Part shown: positions 37,621 through 47,652 of the stretch, piece after piece | Layout: each line of letters opens with the position of its first letter | How positions within the stretch are numbered: position 1 is the first letter of the stretch | NCBI RefSeq assembly: GCF_000317695.1 | Contig: NC_019771.1 | Coordinates: 1,988,001 to 2,052,000, forward strand | Source: Anabaena cylindrica PCC 7122 | Lineage (GTDB): Bacteria; Cyanobacteriota; Cyanobacteriia; Cyanobacteriales; Nostocaceae | DNA length: 64,000 nt | Direction of reading: 5' to 3' | Notes under the pieces: generated by a model | The model's input: only the letters and a program-made list of their open reading frames with translations | The model's database searches: none | What the model was told of the DNA's origin: nothing | Made by a program: the position numbers and the translations under genes

Positions 37621-37994
37621 TAATCAATCCCCCAAGCTTTTCTCCAATTTCTATTGAAATCTTCTGGGTAAGCCTTAATTACTTCTGGATGATAGAAGCT
37701 GTATTGTGATACACCATAATGAGCTATAGCCATAGGGTGAGCCGTACCCCAATCATAACCTTTTTCCATAAGTTCAGCTTCTTTTAATTCATGAAAGTAG
37801 AAACTAGCATCAGCATCAGAAATTTTTTGTCCTGAGTCTAACGCTTTTTGAAGCCTATCAATCATTTTTATATTGGGTAAGTAAAGAGGAAATCTGCTGA
37901 TGTGTTTCTTGATCATTTCTAGCTGTTCTCTGTCAACAATATACTCTTGTTCAGTTAAAGTGCCAAAGAAACTTGTATTGGGATTCACAGACAA
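37620..37994 (-). CDS. Toxin C-terminal-domain-like protein (124 aa)
   Basis: The C-terminal half reads FYFHELKEAELMEKGYDWGTAHPMAIAHYGVSQYSFYHPEVIKAYPEDFNRNWRKAWGI. This HELKE...AH...YG.S.YS.YHPEV pattern is familiar from the tips of RHS and other polymorphic toxins, though no precise family was assigned. There is no ATG; the start must be TTG (37994) or GTG (37988). A stop lies a few codons upstream, so it is likely a toxin tip detached from its delivery protein. The next gene overlaps by one base. Confidence 0.58.
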   Translation of the reverse strand: MSVNPNTSFFGTLTEQEYIVDREQLEMIKKHISRFPLYLPNIKMIDRLQKALDSGQKISDADASFYFHELKEAELMEKGYDWGTAHPMAIAHYGVSQYSFYHPEVIKAYPEDFNRNWRKAWGID

Positions 37995-38168
37995 AAGAAA
38001 AACTCTCTTTATAATTCACGAAATACTACTTTTTGAGTATATGCCTAAGTTATGACAAAATCATCAATCCGACGAGATTCTACCAGCCTGGAGATAAAAA
38101 ATTTCCCAACAGGTCGATTTAGCAGCGAATTACAGCTAAAATGAGACGTTGCAGAAATAAGCCGTGCC

Positions 38169-38552
38169 ATGTTTGATATATTGCCTTTCCGGTTTGAGTT
38201 GGATAAAATTGCGATCGCAGGAGCTTGTTTATGGTCTTTGGCTCTATATCTGGCTTTGGCATCAACTAGGGAATGGGTAATTGAGCAATTAAACAGATGG
38301 TTTAACTTTGCCGAGCGATCGCTGTATACTAGTCAAACGGAATTTGAAAAAACACGCAAAGCCAGAGAATCGCAAAATGCCTTTTACGCCTCACTGTTTA
38401 GCATTATGCCTTTTTTCATCTTTGGTGCTTTATGTAACTGGGGTCTGGAAATCAGTTTAGGCGATAGCTGGGGAATTAGCACCGGCATACTTGCCTGTAT
38501 GGGTGCAGGAATTTATGAACTCGGACGCAGAGATGGGGAATCTTCTGATTAG
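38169..38552 (+). CDS. Hypothetical membrane protein, 127 aa
   Basis: It has an N-terminal hydrophobic helix (IAGACLWSLALYLALA), a charged soluble middle (TREWVIEQLNRWFNFAERSL), and two close hydrophobic segments near the C-terminus (ASLFSIMPFFIFGALCNW, ISTGILACMGAGIYEL). Conserved unknown protein of cyanobacteria by general look; no role assigned. It precedes the substrate-binding protein gene by about 58 bp and could share its transcript. Confidence 0.65.
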   Translation: MFDILPFRFELDKIAIAGACLWSLALYLALASTREWVIEQLNRWFNFAERSLYTSQTEFEKTRKARESQNAFYASLFSIMPFFIFGALCNWGLEISLGDSWGISTGILACMGAGIYELGRRDGESSD

Positions 38553-38610
38553 ACATCTGGTGAAAAGCTACGCTATCAGCAAACCCTAATTAGAAAATAT
38601 CAAATATTCT

Positions 38611-39591
38611 ATGTTGAAACTACTCAAATACCTCAGTATTTGTTTCATTAGTGCCTGTTTGCTATTTGCTTGTCATGTTTGGACACCGACCGAATTTAAA
38701 CGCCCTCCCTTGAAAATACCATTTGGATTTTTTGTTGGGGAGTATCCAGGTATCATTGCTCAAGAAAAAGGATTCTTCAAAGCCCAAGGGGTAGATGTAG
38801 AACTAATTCATAAACCATACATCCAATTGGAACAAGGAAATTTCAGTGCGGGTAAGTATGATGGTGCTATATCTTCTTTGGGAAGTTTTATCATCTTGAG
38901 TGCCACAATTCCAGATATACAAAGCGTGATGGTTGTAGATGAATCAACAGGAGCAGATGTAGTAGTCGCCCAATCACAAATTAGAACCGTTGCTGACTTG
39001 AAAGGGAAAAAACTGGGTACAAATCTAGGCGGTTTTAGCGAAGTTTTTGTAACTGAAATGTTGAAAACTGCCAACTTAACCAGCGATGATGTGAACTTGG
39101 TTAAATTAGAGGCTTCAGAAATTCCCCAGCGTCTGAAAAATAATACTATTCAAGCCGGACATACTTGGCAACCCCATCTTTCTGAAGCTATGAAATCAGG
39201 GGGACATATCCTATTTACCAGCAAACAAACCCCTTACTTGATTTTAGATATGATTGTCTTTCGTGGTGAGATAATCCGCGATCGCCCCGAAGATGTTCGT
39301 GCATTCGTACGAGGATGGCTGCAAGCAGTAAACTACTGGAAAGCAAATATTCAGGAAGGAAATGCGATCGTCAGCAAAGTCTTAAAAATTCCTAGTAATA
39401 CAATCTCTCTGGAGGGAGTAAACCTAACTGATTTAGATGAAAACCAAAAATTCTTTCAATCTAGCAACCCTAACTCCATCTACAAAAATGCCAAGATATA
39501 TGCAGACTTTTTTATTCGCACTGGAAACGTGACGCGCATTCCTGAGCTAAAAAGTTTGTTCAATTCTGACTTTTTAAAGCCACCAGATTAG
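38611..39591 (+). CDS. ABC-type substrate-binding protein, SsuA/THI5-like
   Basis: A 326-residue periplasmic-binding protein of the NMT1/THI5-like type. The N-terminus has a signal with a lipobox-like ISAC or LFAC, so it may be a lipoprotein. Core motifs are GFFVGEYPGIIAQEKGFFKAQGVDVELIHK, ADLKGKKLGTNLGG and AGHTWQPHLSEAMKSGGHILF. Members bind nitrate, taurine, sulfonates or pyrimidines; the ligand cannot be told. No permease or ATPase gene follows; instead a diguanylate cyclase starts 9 bp later, so it may serve as a ligand sensor for it. Confidence 0.85.
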   Translation: MLKLLKYLSICFISACLLFACHVWTPTEFKRPPLKIPFGFFVGEYPGIIAQEKGFFKAQGVDVELIHKPYIQLEQGNFSAGKYDGAISSLGSFIILSATIPDIQSVMVVDESTGADVVVAQSQIRTVADLKGKKLGTNLGGFSEVFVTEMLKTANLTSDDVNLVKLEASEIPQRLKNNTIQAGHTWQPHLSEAMKSGGHILFTSKQTPYLILDMIVFRGEIIRDRPEDVRAFVRGWLQAVNYWKANIQEGNAIVSKVLKIPSNTISLEGVNLTDLDENQKFFQSSNPNSIYKNAKIYADFFIRTGNVTRIPELKSLFNSDFLKPPD

Positions 39592-39600
39592 TTTACAGCC

Positions 39601-41394
39601 ATGCAGCATTCCCTTTTGGGTAGCATCCGTACAAAGTTGATCGTCTCGTTTCTCATTGTTGCTTTGATTCCGTTACTGTTATTGACATTTATCAACAAAC
39701 AGACTACTGAAAAAGCACTAGCTGACAACGCTCGACAAGCCCTATCTATGGCGGCTAACGAAACTGCTAACAGAATAGATGCTTTTATTGATGGAAATCT
39801 CAATTCCGTGCGCGTAGAGGCGATTTTACCAGGTTTTGCACGCTACCTCAGCCTCACTCCAAAACAGCGAGATGACAGCCCCGAAATGCAACTGGCGACA
39901 GAAACATTAATCCGTCTCAGTCGCAAAGATATGGTCAATGTTCTCTCCTATGCTTTGCTCAATTTAAATGGGAAAAATGTATTGGATACATATACACCGA
40001 ACGTTAGCAAAGATGAATCTGGTCAAGATTATTTTAAAGAACCCCTGCAAACTGGGTTATCCTTTGTTTCTAGCATGAAGCAGTCATCGACAATTCCTGA
40101 TCTTCTTACCTTCTTTTTTAGCAGTCCGGTTCGCAATGCCAAAGGAGATATATTGGGTGTATTGCGTGTTTCATACAATGCGACTGTTGTTCAGCAGTTA
40201 GTAACTCGACAAACTGAACGGGCTGGGGCAAAATCTTTTGCTATTCTTTTAGATGAAAATAATATTTATCTGGCACATAGCACTGCACCACAATTGCTTT
40301 TTAAATCAATTGTACCTCTACCTTTGGATATTGTAACTCGATTACAAAAAGCAGAACGTTTGCCTAATTCTCCTGTTAAAGAATTGGCAACTAATGAGTT
40401 TAAACTTAAACAAGCATTGGATGGTAAACAATCATATTTAATTACATCGTTGTCAGGAACAGGTAATCAGGTTAATTTGATTACGATTGCTCATTTAAAA
40501 TATAAGCCTTGGTCTGTCTTGTTTGCACAGCCCATTAGTATTGCCCTAGCACCTGTAGAAAAGCAAATCCATGATGCAATGTTTCTATTTGCATTGATCG
40601 CTTCAGTAGTAACAATTATCGCTTTTGCTATTGGGCAACTGATAACAAAGCCAATAATTTACCTTACTAATATAGTTTTCCAATTTACCGCAGGTAATTT
40701 AGATATCCGCGTCGAAATGAACTCAAAAGATGAAATAGGTCAACTGGCAAAATCTTTTAATAATATGGCACTGCAATTACAAACATCTTTGGAAACTTTG
40801 GAACAACGGGTACAGGAGAGAACAGCAGAGTTAATCATTGCTAAAGAAAAAGCAGAAGATGCAAATCAGAAACTAGAAAAATTGGTAAATTTAGATAGCT
40901 TGACTCAGGTAGCTAACCGTCGTTGCTTCGACGGACGACTCCAAGCGGAATGGAACCGCCTTAAACGAGAACGACAACCCTTGTCACTAATTTTATTTGA
41001 CGTTGATAAATTCAAACTTTACAACGACTATTATGGTCATTTTGGAGGCGATGATTGCCTCATCAGAATAGCGCAAACAGTGCAAAAGATAGTTAATCGT
41101 CCTGCTGATCTAGTAGCGCGTTATGGAGGAGAAGAATTTTCAGTACTTCTCCCCAATACTGACTTAGTAGAAGCGATTAAAGTAGCACAAAGTATTCAAC
41201 AAGCAATTCACGATCAGGCCATTCCCCATGCAAAGTCTGATGTCAAGGACATCGTTACACTTAGTTTAGGTATTGCTTCTTTAATACCCACTTGTGACAT
41301 CAAGCCAGATACACTTATCACTTCAGCCGATAAAGCACTGTACAATGCTAAACGTCAGGGGCGCGATCGCTATTGTTACTCATTTGAATCATAG
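39601..41394 (+). CDS. Membrane diguanylate cyclase (dCache-like sensor, HAMP, GGDEF)
   Basis: A 597-residue sensor enzyme that makes cyclic di-GMP. Two membrane helices (LIVSFLIVALIPLLLLTFI and FLFALIASVVTIIAFAIG) bracket a large extracytoplasmic sensor domain (about 35-320). A HAMP segment follows (TKPIIYLTNIVFQFTAGNLDIRVEM), then a coiled linker and a GGDEF domain starting NLDSLTQVANRRCFD. The active site is RYGGEEF near residue 510, and an inhibitory I-site RxxD (RPAD) lies five residues before GGEEF, so product inhibition is expected. It is 9 bp downstream of the substrate-binding protein gene, suggesting joint ligand sensing. Confidence 0.92.
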   Translation: MQHSLLGSIRTKLIVSFLIVALIPLLLLTFINKQTTEKALADNARQALSMAANETANRIDAFIDGNLNSVRVEAILPGFARYLSLTPKQRDDSPEMQLATETLIRLSRKDMVNVLSYALLNLNGKNVLDTYTPNVSKDESGQDYFKEPLQTGLSFVSSMKQSSTIPDLLTFFFSSPVRNAKGDILGVLRVSYNATVVQQLVTRQTERAGAKSFAILLDENNIYLAHSTAPQLLFKSIVPLPLDIVTRLQKAERLPNSPVKELATNEFKLKQALDGKQSYLITSLSGTGNQVNLITIAHLKYKPWSVLFAQPISIALAPVEKQIHDAMFLFALIASVVTIIAFAIGQLITKPIIYLTNIVFQFTAGNLDIRVEMNSKDEIGQLAKSFNNMALQLQTSLETLEQRVQERTAELIIAKEKAEDANQKLEKLVNLDSLTQVANRRCFDGRLQAEWNRLKRERQPLSLILFDVDKFKLYNDYYGHFGGDDCLIRIAQTVQKIVNRPADLVARYGGEEFSVLLPNTDLVEAIKVAQSIQQAIHDQAIPHAKSDVKDIVTLSLGIASLIPTCDIKPDTLITSADKALYNAKRQGRDRYCYSFES

Positions 41395-41567
41395 GTCTAT
41401 TCCTATTCTCTATTCTCCAGATCTCCGACTTCACCAGATAAATTTATTATTTATGGACACAATAAACAAAAGAAGTCAGGGATTTTATCGCCTCACCTGA
41501 ATTCTGACAATAAAAGTTAAATAAGGTGGGAAAAACCCACCCCACAAAACATAACTCAAAACATAAA

Positions 41568-42652
<1,085 letters not shown>

Positions 42653-42656
<4 letters not shown>

Positions 42657-42664
42657 ATAACTGC
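42653..42664. repeat. Left direct repeat of the hupL element (recombination site)
   Basis: The 12-bp sequence ccatataactgc is repeated at 63495-63506. Extended to 16 bp, the two ends match in 14 positions; the right copy is the full CACAGCAGTTATATGG on the coding strand, and this one reads CATTGCAGTTATATGG. Confidence 0.9.
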
Positions 42665-42784
42665 AATGACAACAGGTGATATGCTGTAAATGTTCCTGAG
42701 TAACTTATTTTATCAGGTAATTTTGCTCGGTAAGAACATTTTATTTTCACCATTTCAGTTTATAAATAAGGGAATATTTAGGGA

Positions 42785-44245
42785 ATGAGCGGACAAAATC
42801 AGGGTAATTGCGAGGAGACATATTCCACATCTACACAGGAATATGCAAATGCAGACTCAAGGGACTGGTTCGCAGATATGTTTGCAGACTTTGAGCCGCA
42901 GAACACCACAGATGGTAGCTATAGGGGAACAATGGCGAAAATAAAAGCAACGGAATTACAGTATCAAGCAGTTTTTGAACAGAAGTTAGTCGAAGCTAAT
43001 ACTAATTTAAAAAGGGAGAGAATAAGAGTTACCATTAAACAAACTGGCAATTCTCTCCAATTACGAGCTACCCTACCATTAAAACCAGGAGATTACAGTT
43101 TAGGTAAGACAAAAAAGCAGTATGATTTATCTCTAGGAATACCCGCAAATTTAGAGGGATTAAAAACTGCCATTGAGGAAAGTTATGAGTTGGGTAAATT
43201 AATTGCTCGTCATACTTTCGAGTGGAATGAGAAGTATTTAGGAATTAAATCGAGAGAGAAGCAAGAGATCAAAACAATTGGGGAATTATTAGATACATTT
43301 GATGAAAAATATTATCAAACCCGTCAGAAAACTATCACCAGTCAAAATACTTTTGCTAATTATATATCTGTCATTAAAAGAAACTTAACTCTCACCCATT
43401 TAGCCACAAAAGAAAATTTTGAAGAAGTTATTAATTCATTTCAGGGTAATAAAAAAAATGAACTAATAGCTGTAACTTCTGTTTTGATTAAAACCTTTAA
43501 TTTAGGATTTCAACTCGATGTCAAACGAGATCATGTCACTCCTGCTTATCGAGAAATACCTGATGATGAAAAAATCATATCTGCTTTTGACCTCTTTGAA
43601 AAATTCGCCCTCAACCGCAAAAATACAAACATTAGTGATGAAATAGACACTTGGGAAATGTGGCGTTGGGTATATGGAATGTTGGCGACCTTTGGGTTAA
43701 GACCAAGGGAATTATTTGTCCAACCAGATATTAATTGGTGGATGTCTCCCCAAAATATAGACCATACTTGGAAGGTGAATAAAAATACCAAAACTGGATA
43801 TCGAGAAGTTATTCCTTTCGTACCTGAATGGATAGAGTTATTTGATTTACATAATCCCAAACCATTAAAGATTTTAGAACAAAAGGTGGCAAAAATTGCA
43901 TCTGTACAAAATATTAATTGGATGCGGAGAGATATATCCAGATGGTTTAGAAAGGTGGGAATTGAGTTTCAACCCTATGATTTGCGTCATGGTTGTGCAA
44001 TTCGAGCGCATCTTCAGGGAATACCGATTAAAGCCGCAGCAGATAATTTAGGTCATACTGTTGATGAACATACAAAAACATATCAAAGATGGTTTGGGAT
44101 TGAAAATCGGAAAAAAGCCTTTGGTGAGGTAATTAGTCAAAAGTCGTTAATTGAGTTGCAGAAAAATGAAATTTTGGCGTTAAGGATGGAGAATGAAAGG
44201 TTAAGGTTGGAGGTGGAAAGGTTTAAATTCTCGAAAAATGTCTAA
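42785..44245 (+). CDS. xisC: Site-specific recombinase XisC (XisA/XisC family)
   Basis: A 486-residue tyrosine recombinase of the heterocyst excision type. It contains GMLATFGLRPRELFV with the first catalytic arginine (near residue 307), YDLRHGCAIRAHLQGIPIKAAADNLGHT with the HxxR box (near 400), and KTYQRWF with the likely nucleophilic tyrosine (near 433). The N-terminal half is less conserved and ends in a coiled coil (LALRMENERLRLEVERFKF) at the C-terminus. It cuts at the 12-16 bp repeats to excise the element. The gene is divergent from hupL and only 120 bp from the left repeat. Confidence 0.95.
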   Translation: MSGQNQGNCEETYSTSTQEYANADSRDWFADMFADFEPQNTTDGSYRGTMAKIKATELQYQAVFEQKLVEANTNLKRERIRVTIKQTGNSLQLRATLPLKPGDYSLGKTKKQYDLSLGIPANLEGLKTAIEESYELGKLIARHTFEWNEKYLGIKSREKQEIKTIGELLDTFDEKYYQTRQKTITSQNTFANYISVIKRNLTLTHLATKENFEEVINSFQGNKKNELIAVTSVLIKTFNLGFQLDVKRDHVTPAYREIPDDEKIISAFDLFEKFALNRKNTNISDEIDTWEMWRWVYGMLATFGLRPRELFVQPDINWWMSPQNIDHTWKVNKNTKTGYREVIPFVPEWIELFDLHNPKPLKILEQKVAKIASVQNINWMRRDISRWFRKVGIEFQPYDLRHGCAIRAHLQGIPIKAAADNLGHTVDEHTKTYQRWFGIENRKKAFGEVISQKSLIELQKNEILALRMENERLRLEVERFKFSKNV

Positions 44246-44650
44246 CAATCCAGATCACTGCAAATAGCTTTTCCACCACGGTAAAAACATCCTGAAAATT
44301 CTGTCTAATCTCCTAATTAGGATGTTATACGGAAAATTTCTGGATATCAGCGATAAATATACTGAAAAACTCGTACTTACGTGCAAAATCGCGTAGATAT
44401 ACCGAATTATTCCGTCTATTACCCGGAGAAGGATAATAGCCAGAAAATTTATTGCTATCCACCCAGATTTAGGTAGTTATCTGGAAATTTTCTGTATAAT
44501 AAGCGGATATTGACGATATACGGAAAAGTTCTTGATATTATGACTAAATTACCTGTAATGCTTTATTTGACTGGATAGTTTGCCGTGATAGGCGGAAACT
44601 TCCCGTATAATAAATAGTTAGCTTTCATCTTGATCTGTATTTGCATTAGA
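44246..44650. repeat. Degenerate repeat cluster downstream of xisC (module copy A)
   Basis: This 405-bp non-coding stretch contains many variants of atacggaaaattt, ctggatat and ctggaaattttctgtataat on both strands. The last part (44524-44621) is conserved in two other places of the element (52901-52985 and 60768-60865): gtaatgctttatttg, then a dyad ending gtataataaatag. No gene is present. Confidence 0.75.
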
Positions 44651-44724
44651 TGAAGAGAATTGTGGCTATGTAAGTAGTACTAACGGAATTTTGCAGTTTT
44701 CAAGTACAAATGGAGGAGTATGCA

Positions 44725-45351
44725 GTGTCATCTAGCTTAAAAACAGAACAAAGCCTTGGAGTTGAGCAGCGAATAGTATCTGACAATGGGCGTTATCAGC
44801 TTGTTCTACAAAGTGATGGAAATTTAGTACTATACGGACTTGAAGGTCGAGTACCTGGCGGAGCAACATGGGCAACTGGAACAGATGGGCAGGGTGGAAC
44901 TTTAGCAGTTCTGCAAAGTGATGGAAATTTTGTTCTGTATGGACCTCGTGGACGAGTACCTGGCGGAGCATTATGGGGATCTGGAACAGATGGGCAAGAT
45001 GTCACATCGCTTGTTATGCAAAATGATGGAAACCTTGTTCTCTACAGGCGGGATGGAAGTGCAGCATGGGCAACTGATACAGTGGAACCACCGCCGCCAC
45101 CACCAAAACAAGCATACTGCTGCAACGTCTTTAAAGCCGATGGTAGAACCAGAGCCTGGCAAAAAACCCTGTATTCTTCTAGTGAAGCAGAAGCTTATAC
45201 TGAGTGTTTACGATTGAAGGATTATGTTCTTGGTCCTGACCAGCCAGGAGGTATTGGATTTGGTAGGGGAGTCTGTTCATCAGGTGAATTGAAAAAGCCA
45301 GAGATGCTTCTGGAGAATGTTGATCCTGCCCTGCCAGAGTGCGATCGCTGA
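44725..45351 (+). CDS. GNA-type (bulb) mannose-binding lectin domain protein
   Basis: The first 110 residues hold three intact mannose-binding motifs of the form QxDxNxVxY: QSDGNLVLY, QSDGNFVLY and QNDGNLVLY, the mark of the B-lectin beta-prism fold. A PPPPPP linker follows, then a C-terminal domain with five cysteines (YCCNVFKADG ... TECLRL ... RGVCSSGE ... ECDR). A ggaggag ribosome-binding sequence ends six bases before the GTG at 44725, so this start is preferred over the ATG at 44710. No signal peptide is seen. Related bacterial proteins include lectin-like bacteriocins; whether this one is secreted is unknown. Confidence 0.8.
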   Translation: MSSSLKTEQSLGVEQRIVSDNGRYQLVLQSDGNLVLYGLEGRVPGGATWATGTDGQGGTLAVLQSDGNFVLYGPRGRVPGGALWGSGTDGQDVTSLVMQNDGNLVLYRRDGSAAWATDTVEPPPPPPKQAYCCNVFKADGRTRAWQKTLYSSSEAEAYTECLRLKDYVLGPDQPGGIGFGRGVCSSGELKKPEMLLENVDPALPECDR

Positions 45352-45655
45352 TCTTGTAGTGCGATAGCGAAGCACTCCGTAGGAATCGCTCAAAATCCAT
45401 TTTCTTGTGCTTCGTTAACTGGGATTAACTGCGATCTCATGGGTAAGCGATCGCTCAACTTCCTTTTTGTACTTCTTTAACTGCGATTAATGCGATCGCT
45501 GATATTGGGTTAGTGCGATCGCTCAAAATCCATTGTCTTGCGCTTCCTTAACTGGGATTAACTGCGATCCATTGTCTTGTGATTCTTTAACTGTGATTAA
45601 CTGCAATCTTATGGGTAAGCGATCGCTCAATTTCTATTTTGTTGTACTTCCTTGA
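45352..45655. repeat. HIP1-derived repeat cluster 1
   Basis: A run of variants of a unit containing gcgatcgctcaaaatccat, tcttgtgcttccttaactg and gattaactgcgatctc. The same units recur between nearly all toxin-antitoxin modules of the element up to about 55.3 kb. Confidence 0.85.
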
Positions 45656-45724
45656 TCATGATTGAACTTGAAAATACAGATATAATTATAATTTAGAAAT
45701 CACAGTTATTTAACTGAATTTGTT

Positions 45725-45949
45725 ATGGCATTAACATCACCTATTATTCATAGTGACCCTGATATTCTAGGGGGAACACCTGTTTTTGTGGGAACTCGTG
45801 TACCAATAAAAACCTTGCTTGACTACCTTGAAGCTGGCGATTCATTAGACGTATTTCTAGACCACTTTCCTAGTGTTACACATAAACAAGCGATCGCGGC
45901 TCTTGAATTAGCAAAGGAAATGCTAACAGCTTATGCGAATCCTGCTTGA
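45725..45949 (+). CDS. DUF433 antitoxin
   Basis: A 74-residue protein with the DUF433 signature: HSDPDILGGTPVFVGTRVPIKTLLDYLEAGDSLDVFLDHFPSVTHKQAIAALELA. These winged-helix-like proteins act as antitoxins of DUF5615 PIN-like toxins, which follow here with an overlap of 17 bases. Confidence 0.9.
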   Translation: MALTSPIIHSDPDILGGTPVFVGTRVPIKTLLDYLEAGDSLDVFLDHFPSVTHKQAIAALELAKEMLTAYANPA

Positions 45950-46259
45950 TGAATGCGCTCCACGTCCCTTAAAGCGTCAACTTGCCGAATATGACATCAA
46001 AACAGTTGTGGAGATGGGATGGTCAGGAAAAAAGAACGGTGAATTACTACAACTCATGAGTCAAGAGGGCTTCACGATTCTGCTCACTACAGATCAAAAT
46101 TTACGCTATCAGCAAAACTTACAGCAAGCGGGAGTGGCAGTTGTTGTTCTTGTAGCGCAGAGTAATAAACTTGCTGATTTACTTCCTTTGTTGCCAGATG
46201 CTCGTAAAGTTTTAAATACAATTGTTCCGGGAGCAGTAGTTGAAGTTGGTGGTTCGTGA
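45933..46259 (+). CDS. DUF5615 PIN-like toxin
   Basis: A 108-residue PIN-like protein beginning MRILLDECAPRPLKRQL, with the catalytic D and E, and LLTTDQNLRYQQNL later. This is the toxin partner of the preceding DUF433 protein. Overlap of coding regions indicates coupled translation. Presumed RNase; target unknown. Confidence 0.9.
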   Translation: MRILLDECAPRPLKRQLAEYDIKTVVEMGWSGKKNGELLQLMSQEGFTILLTTDQNLRYQQNLQQAGVAVVVLVAQSNKLADLLPLLPDARKVLNTIVPGAVVEVGGS

Positions 46260-46783
46260 TAGAGATCGCTCAAAATCCATTATGTTGTCCTTCCTTAACT
46301 GTGATTAAGCGCGATCTCATGGGTAAGTGATCGCTAGTTGTGGTTTAAGTGCGATAGCGCAAGCGCTGACTTGTCAGTTCGCTCAAAATCCATTATCTTG
46401 TGCTTCCTTAACTACTATTAACTGCGATCGCTAACATTGGGTTAATGCGATAGCGCAAGCGCTGACTTGTCAGTTCGCTCAAAATCCATTGTCTTGCGCT
46501 TCCTTAACTGGGATTAACTGCGATCCATTGTCTTGTGATTCTTTAACTGTGATTAACTGCGATCTTATGGGTAAGCGATCGCACAAAATCCATTGTCTTG
46601 TGCTTCCTTAACTGTGATTAATGCGATCGCACAAAATCCATTTTTTTGTGCTTTATTAACTGTGATTAATTGCGATCTCATGGGTAAGCGATCGCTGCTG
46701 ATAAAAAATTTTGAATAGTTGTGAAAATTGCTCTATATTATTAGAATTGTAAGAAAATTTCTACTTAATAAAGTCTCTTTTGT
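46260..46783. repeat. HIP1-derived repeat cluster 2
   Basis: The 524-bp gap is nearly all repeats: gcgatagcgcaagcgctgac / ttgtcagttcgc palindromes, ctcaaaatccattgtcttg, taactgcgatct and catgggtaagcgatcgc blocks occur several times. No gene. Confidence 0.85.
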
Positions 46784-47125
46784 TTGAATACGATAAACGC
46801 TATTACAATTTATAAAGCCACTCAAAAAGGCAAAGGGCAAAATCTTGTAGAACGAGGATTTCATCCTGATGATTTTCCCTACCATCCTCCAACTGCTGAC
46901 GGCAAATGCTATTTTGCAGCACCGAATAGTAGGAGTCTAGCTGAAGAGTATCATCGGTATTACAAAGATGGGATTTTAGAAGTTACAATAGACTCAGAAA
47001 TCTATGAACAATATTTCAAACCCCTGGAAAAACCCTATCAAGGCACAAAACAATTAGAATTACCAGTTCCTCATGACTTGTTTCCTATTCTCAACCAATA
47101 TCCAAGAGTCTTAAAACCAAGGTAG
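46784..47125 (+). CDS. Hypothetical protein, 113 aa, ahead of an S1-domain gene
   Basis: Starts at a TTG; no ATG is available because a stop lies five codons upstream in frame. The protein (IYKATQKGKGQNLVERGFHPDDFPYHPP, CYFAAPNSRSLAEEYHRYYKDGILEVTID, LELPVPHDLF) vaguely recalls small ADP-ribosyltransferase-like toxins by its strand/loop pattern, but the family was not identified. The S1-domain gene starts 4 bp after its stop, so the two are very likely one transcript and maybe a toxin-immunity pair. Confidence 0.5.
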   Translation: MNTINAITIYKATQKGKGQNLVERGFHPDDFPYHPPTADGKCYFAAPNSRSLAEEYHRYYKDGILEVTIDSEIYEQYFKPLEKPYQGTKQLELPVPHDLFPILNQYPRVLKPR

Positions 47126-47129
47126 CGAT

Positions 47130-47462
47130 ATGAGCAATCAATTTTGGCAAAAAATCAAATCTAAATATCGGTTAGGTGAACTGATTCACGGTACTGTCGA
47201 ATATCATGCACCATTTGGGATTTTTGTTAGTTTAGATGATGAAGTAGTGAAGGGTCTTGTTCAGATTACTGATTTTGTTGATAGTGGAGATATGACTCCA
47301 GAAATGTATCCAGATATTGGTTCACCTATTGGGGCTGTTGTTGTTGGGTATACTGAAGATGATCGCCATCAAATTTGGTTGAGTGTCAAGCCCAGTGTCT
47401 TGCAGAAAGCATTGGTACATCTCAAAATTCCCGCAACAAGCGATCGATCATCAGCAGCATAA
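47130..47462 (+). CDS. S1 RNA-binding domain protein, 110 aa
   Basis: The core (GELIHGTVEYHAPFGIFVSLDDEVVKGLVQITDF ... GAVVVGYTEDDRHQIWLSVKP) is an S1/OB-fold RNA-binding domain, almost the whole protein. It lies immediately downstream of the unknown gene at 46784 and may neutralise it or process its RNA; both are guesses. Confidence 0.78.
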   Translation: MSNQFWQKIKSKYRLGELIHGTVEYHAPFGIFVSLDDEVVKGLVQITDFVDSGDMTPEMYPDIGSPIGAVVVGYTEDDRHQIWLSVKPSVLQKALVHLKIPATSDRSSAA

Positions 47463-47499
47463 CGATCTAAATATACACCAACCACCAAGAGGTTATTAA

Positions 47500-47615
47500 A
47501 TATCTTGGAGAAAAGCGATTCCTGCGGAGTGCTTCCTTAACTGGGATTAACTGCGATCTCATGGGTAAGCACTGACTTGTCAGTTCGCTAATATTGAGTT
47601 AGTGCGATCGTTTTT
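47500..47615. repeat. HIP1-derived repeat cluster 3
   Basis: Contains the taactgcgatctcatgggta unit and a partial gcactgacttgtcagttcgc palindrome upstream of the degenerate toxin-antitoxin pair. Confidence 0.75.
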
Positions 47616-47652
47616 TGCTAAAGTATAATCAGGGAAACAGCAAAATCAGATT

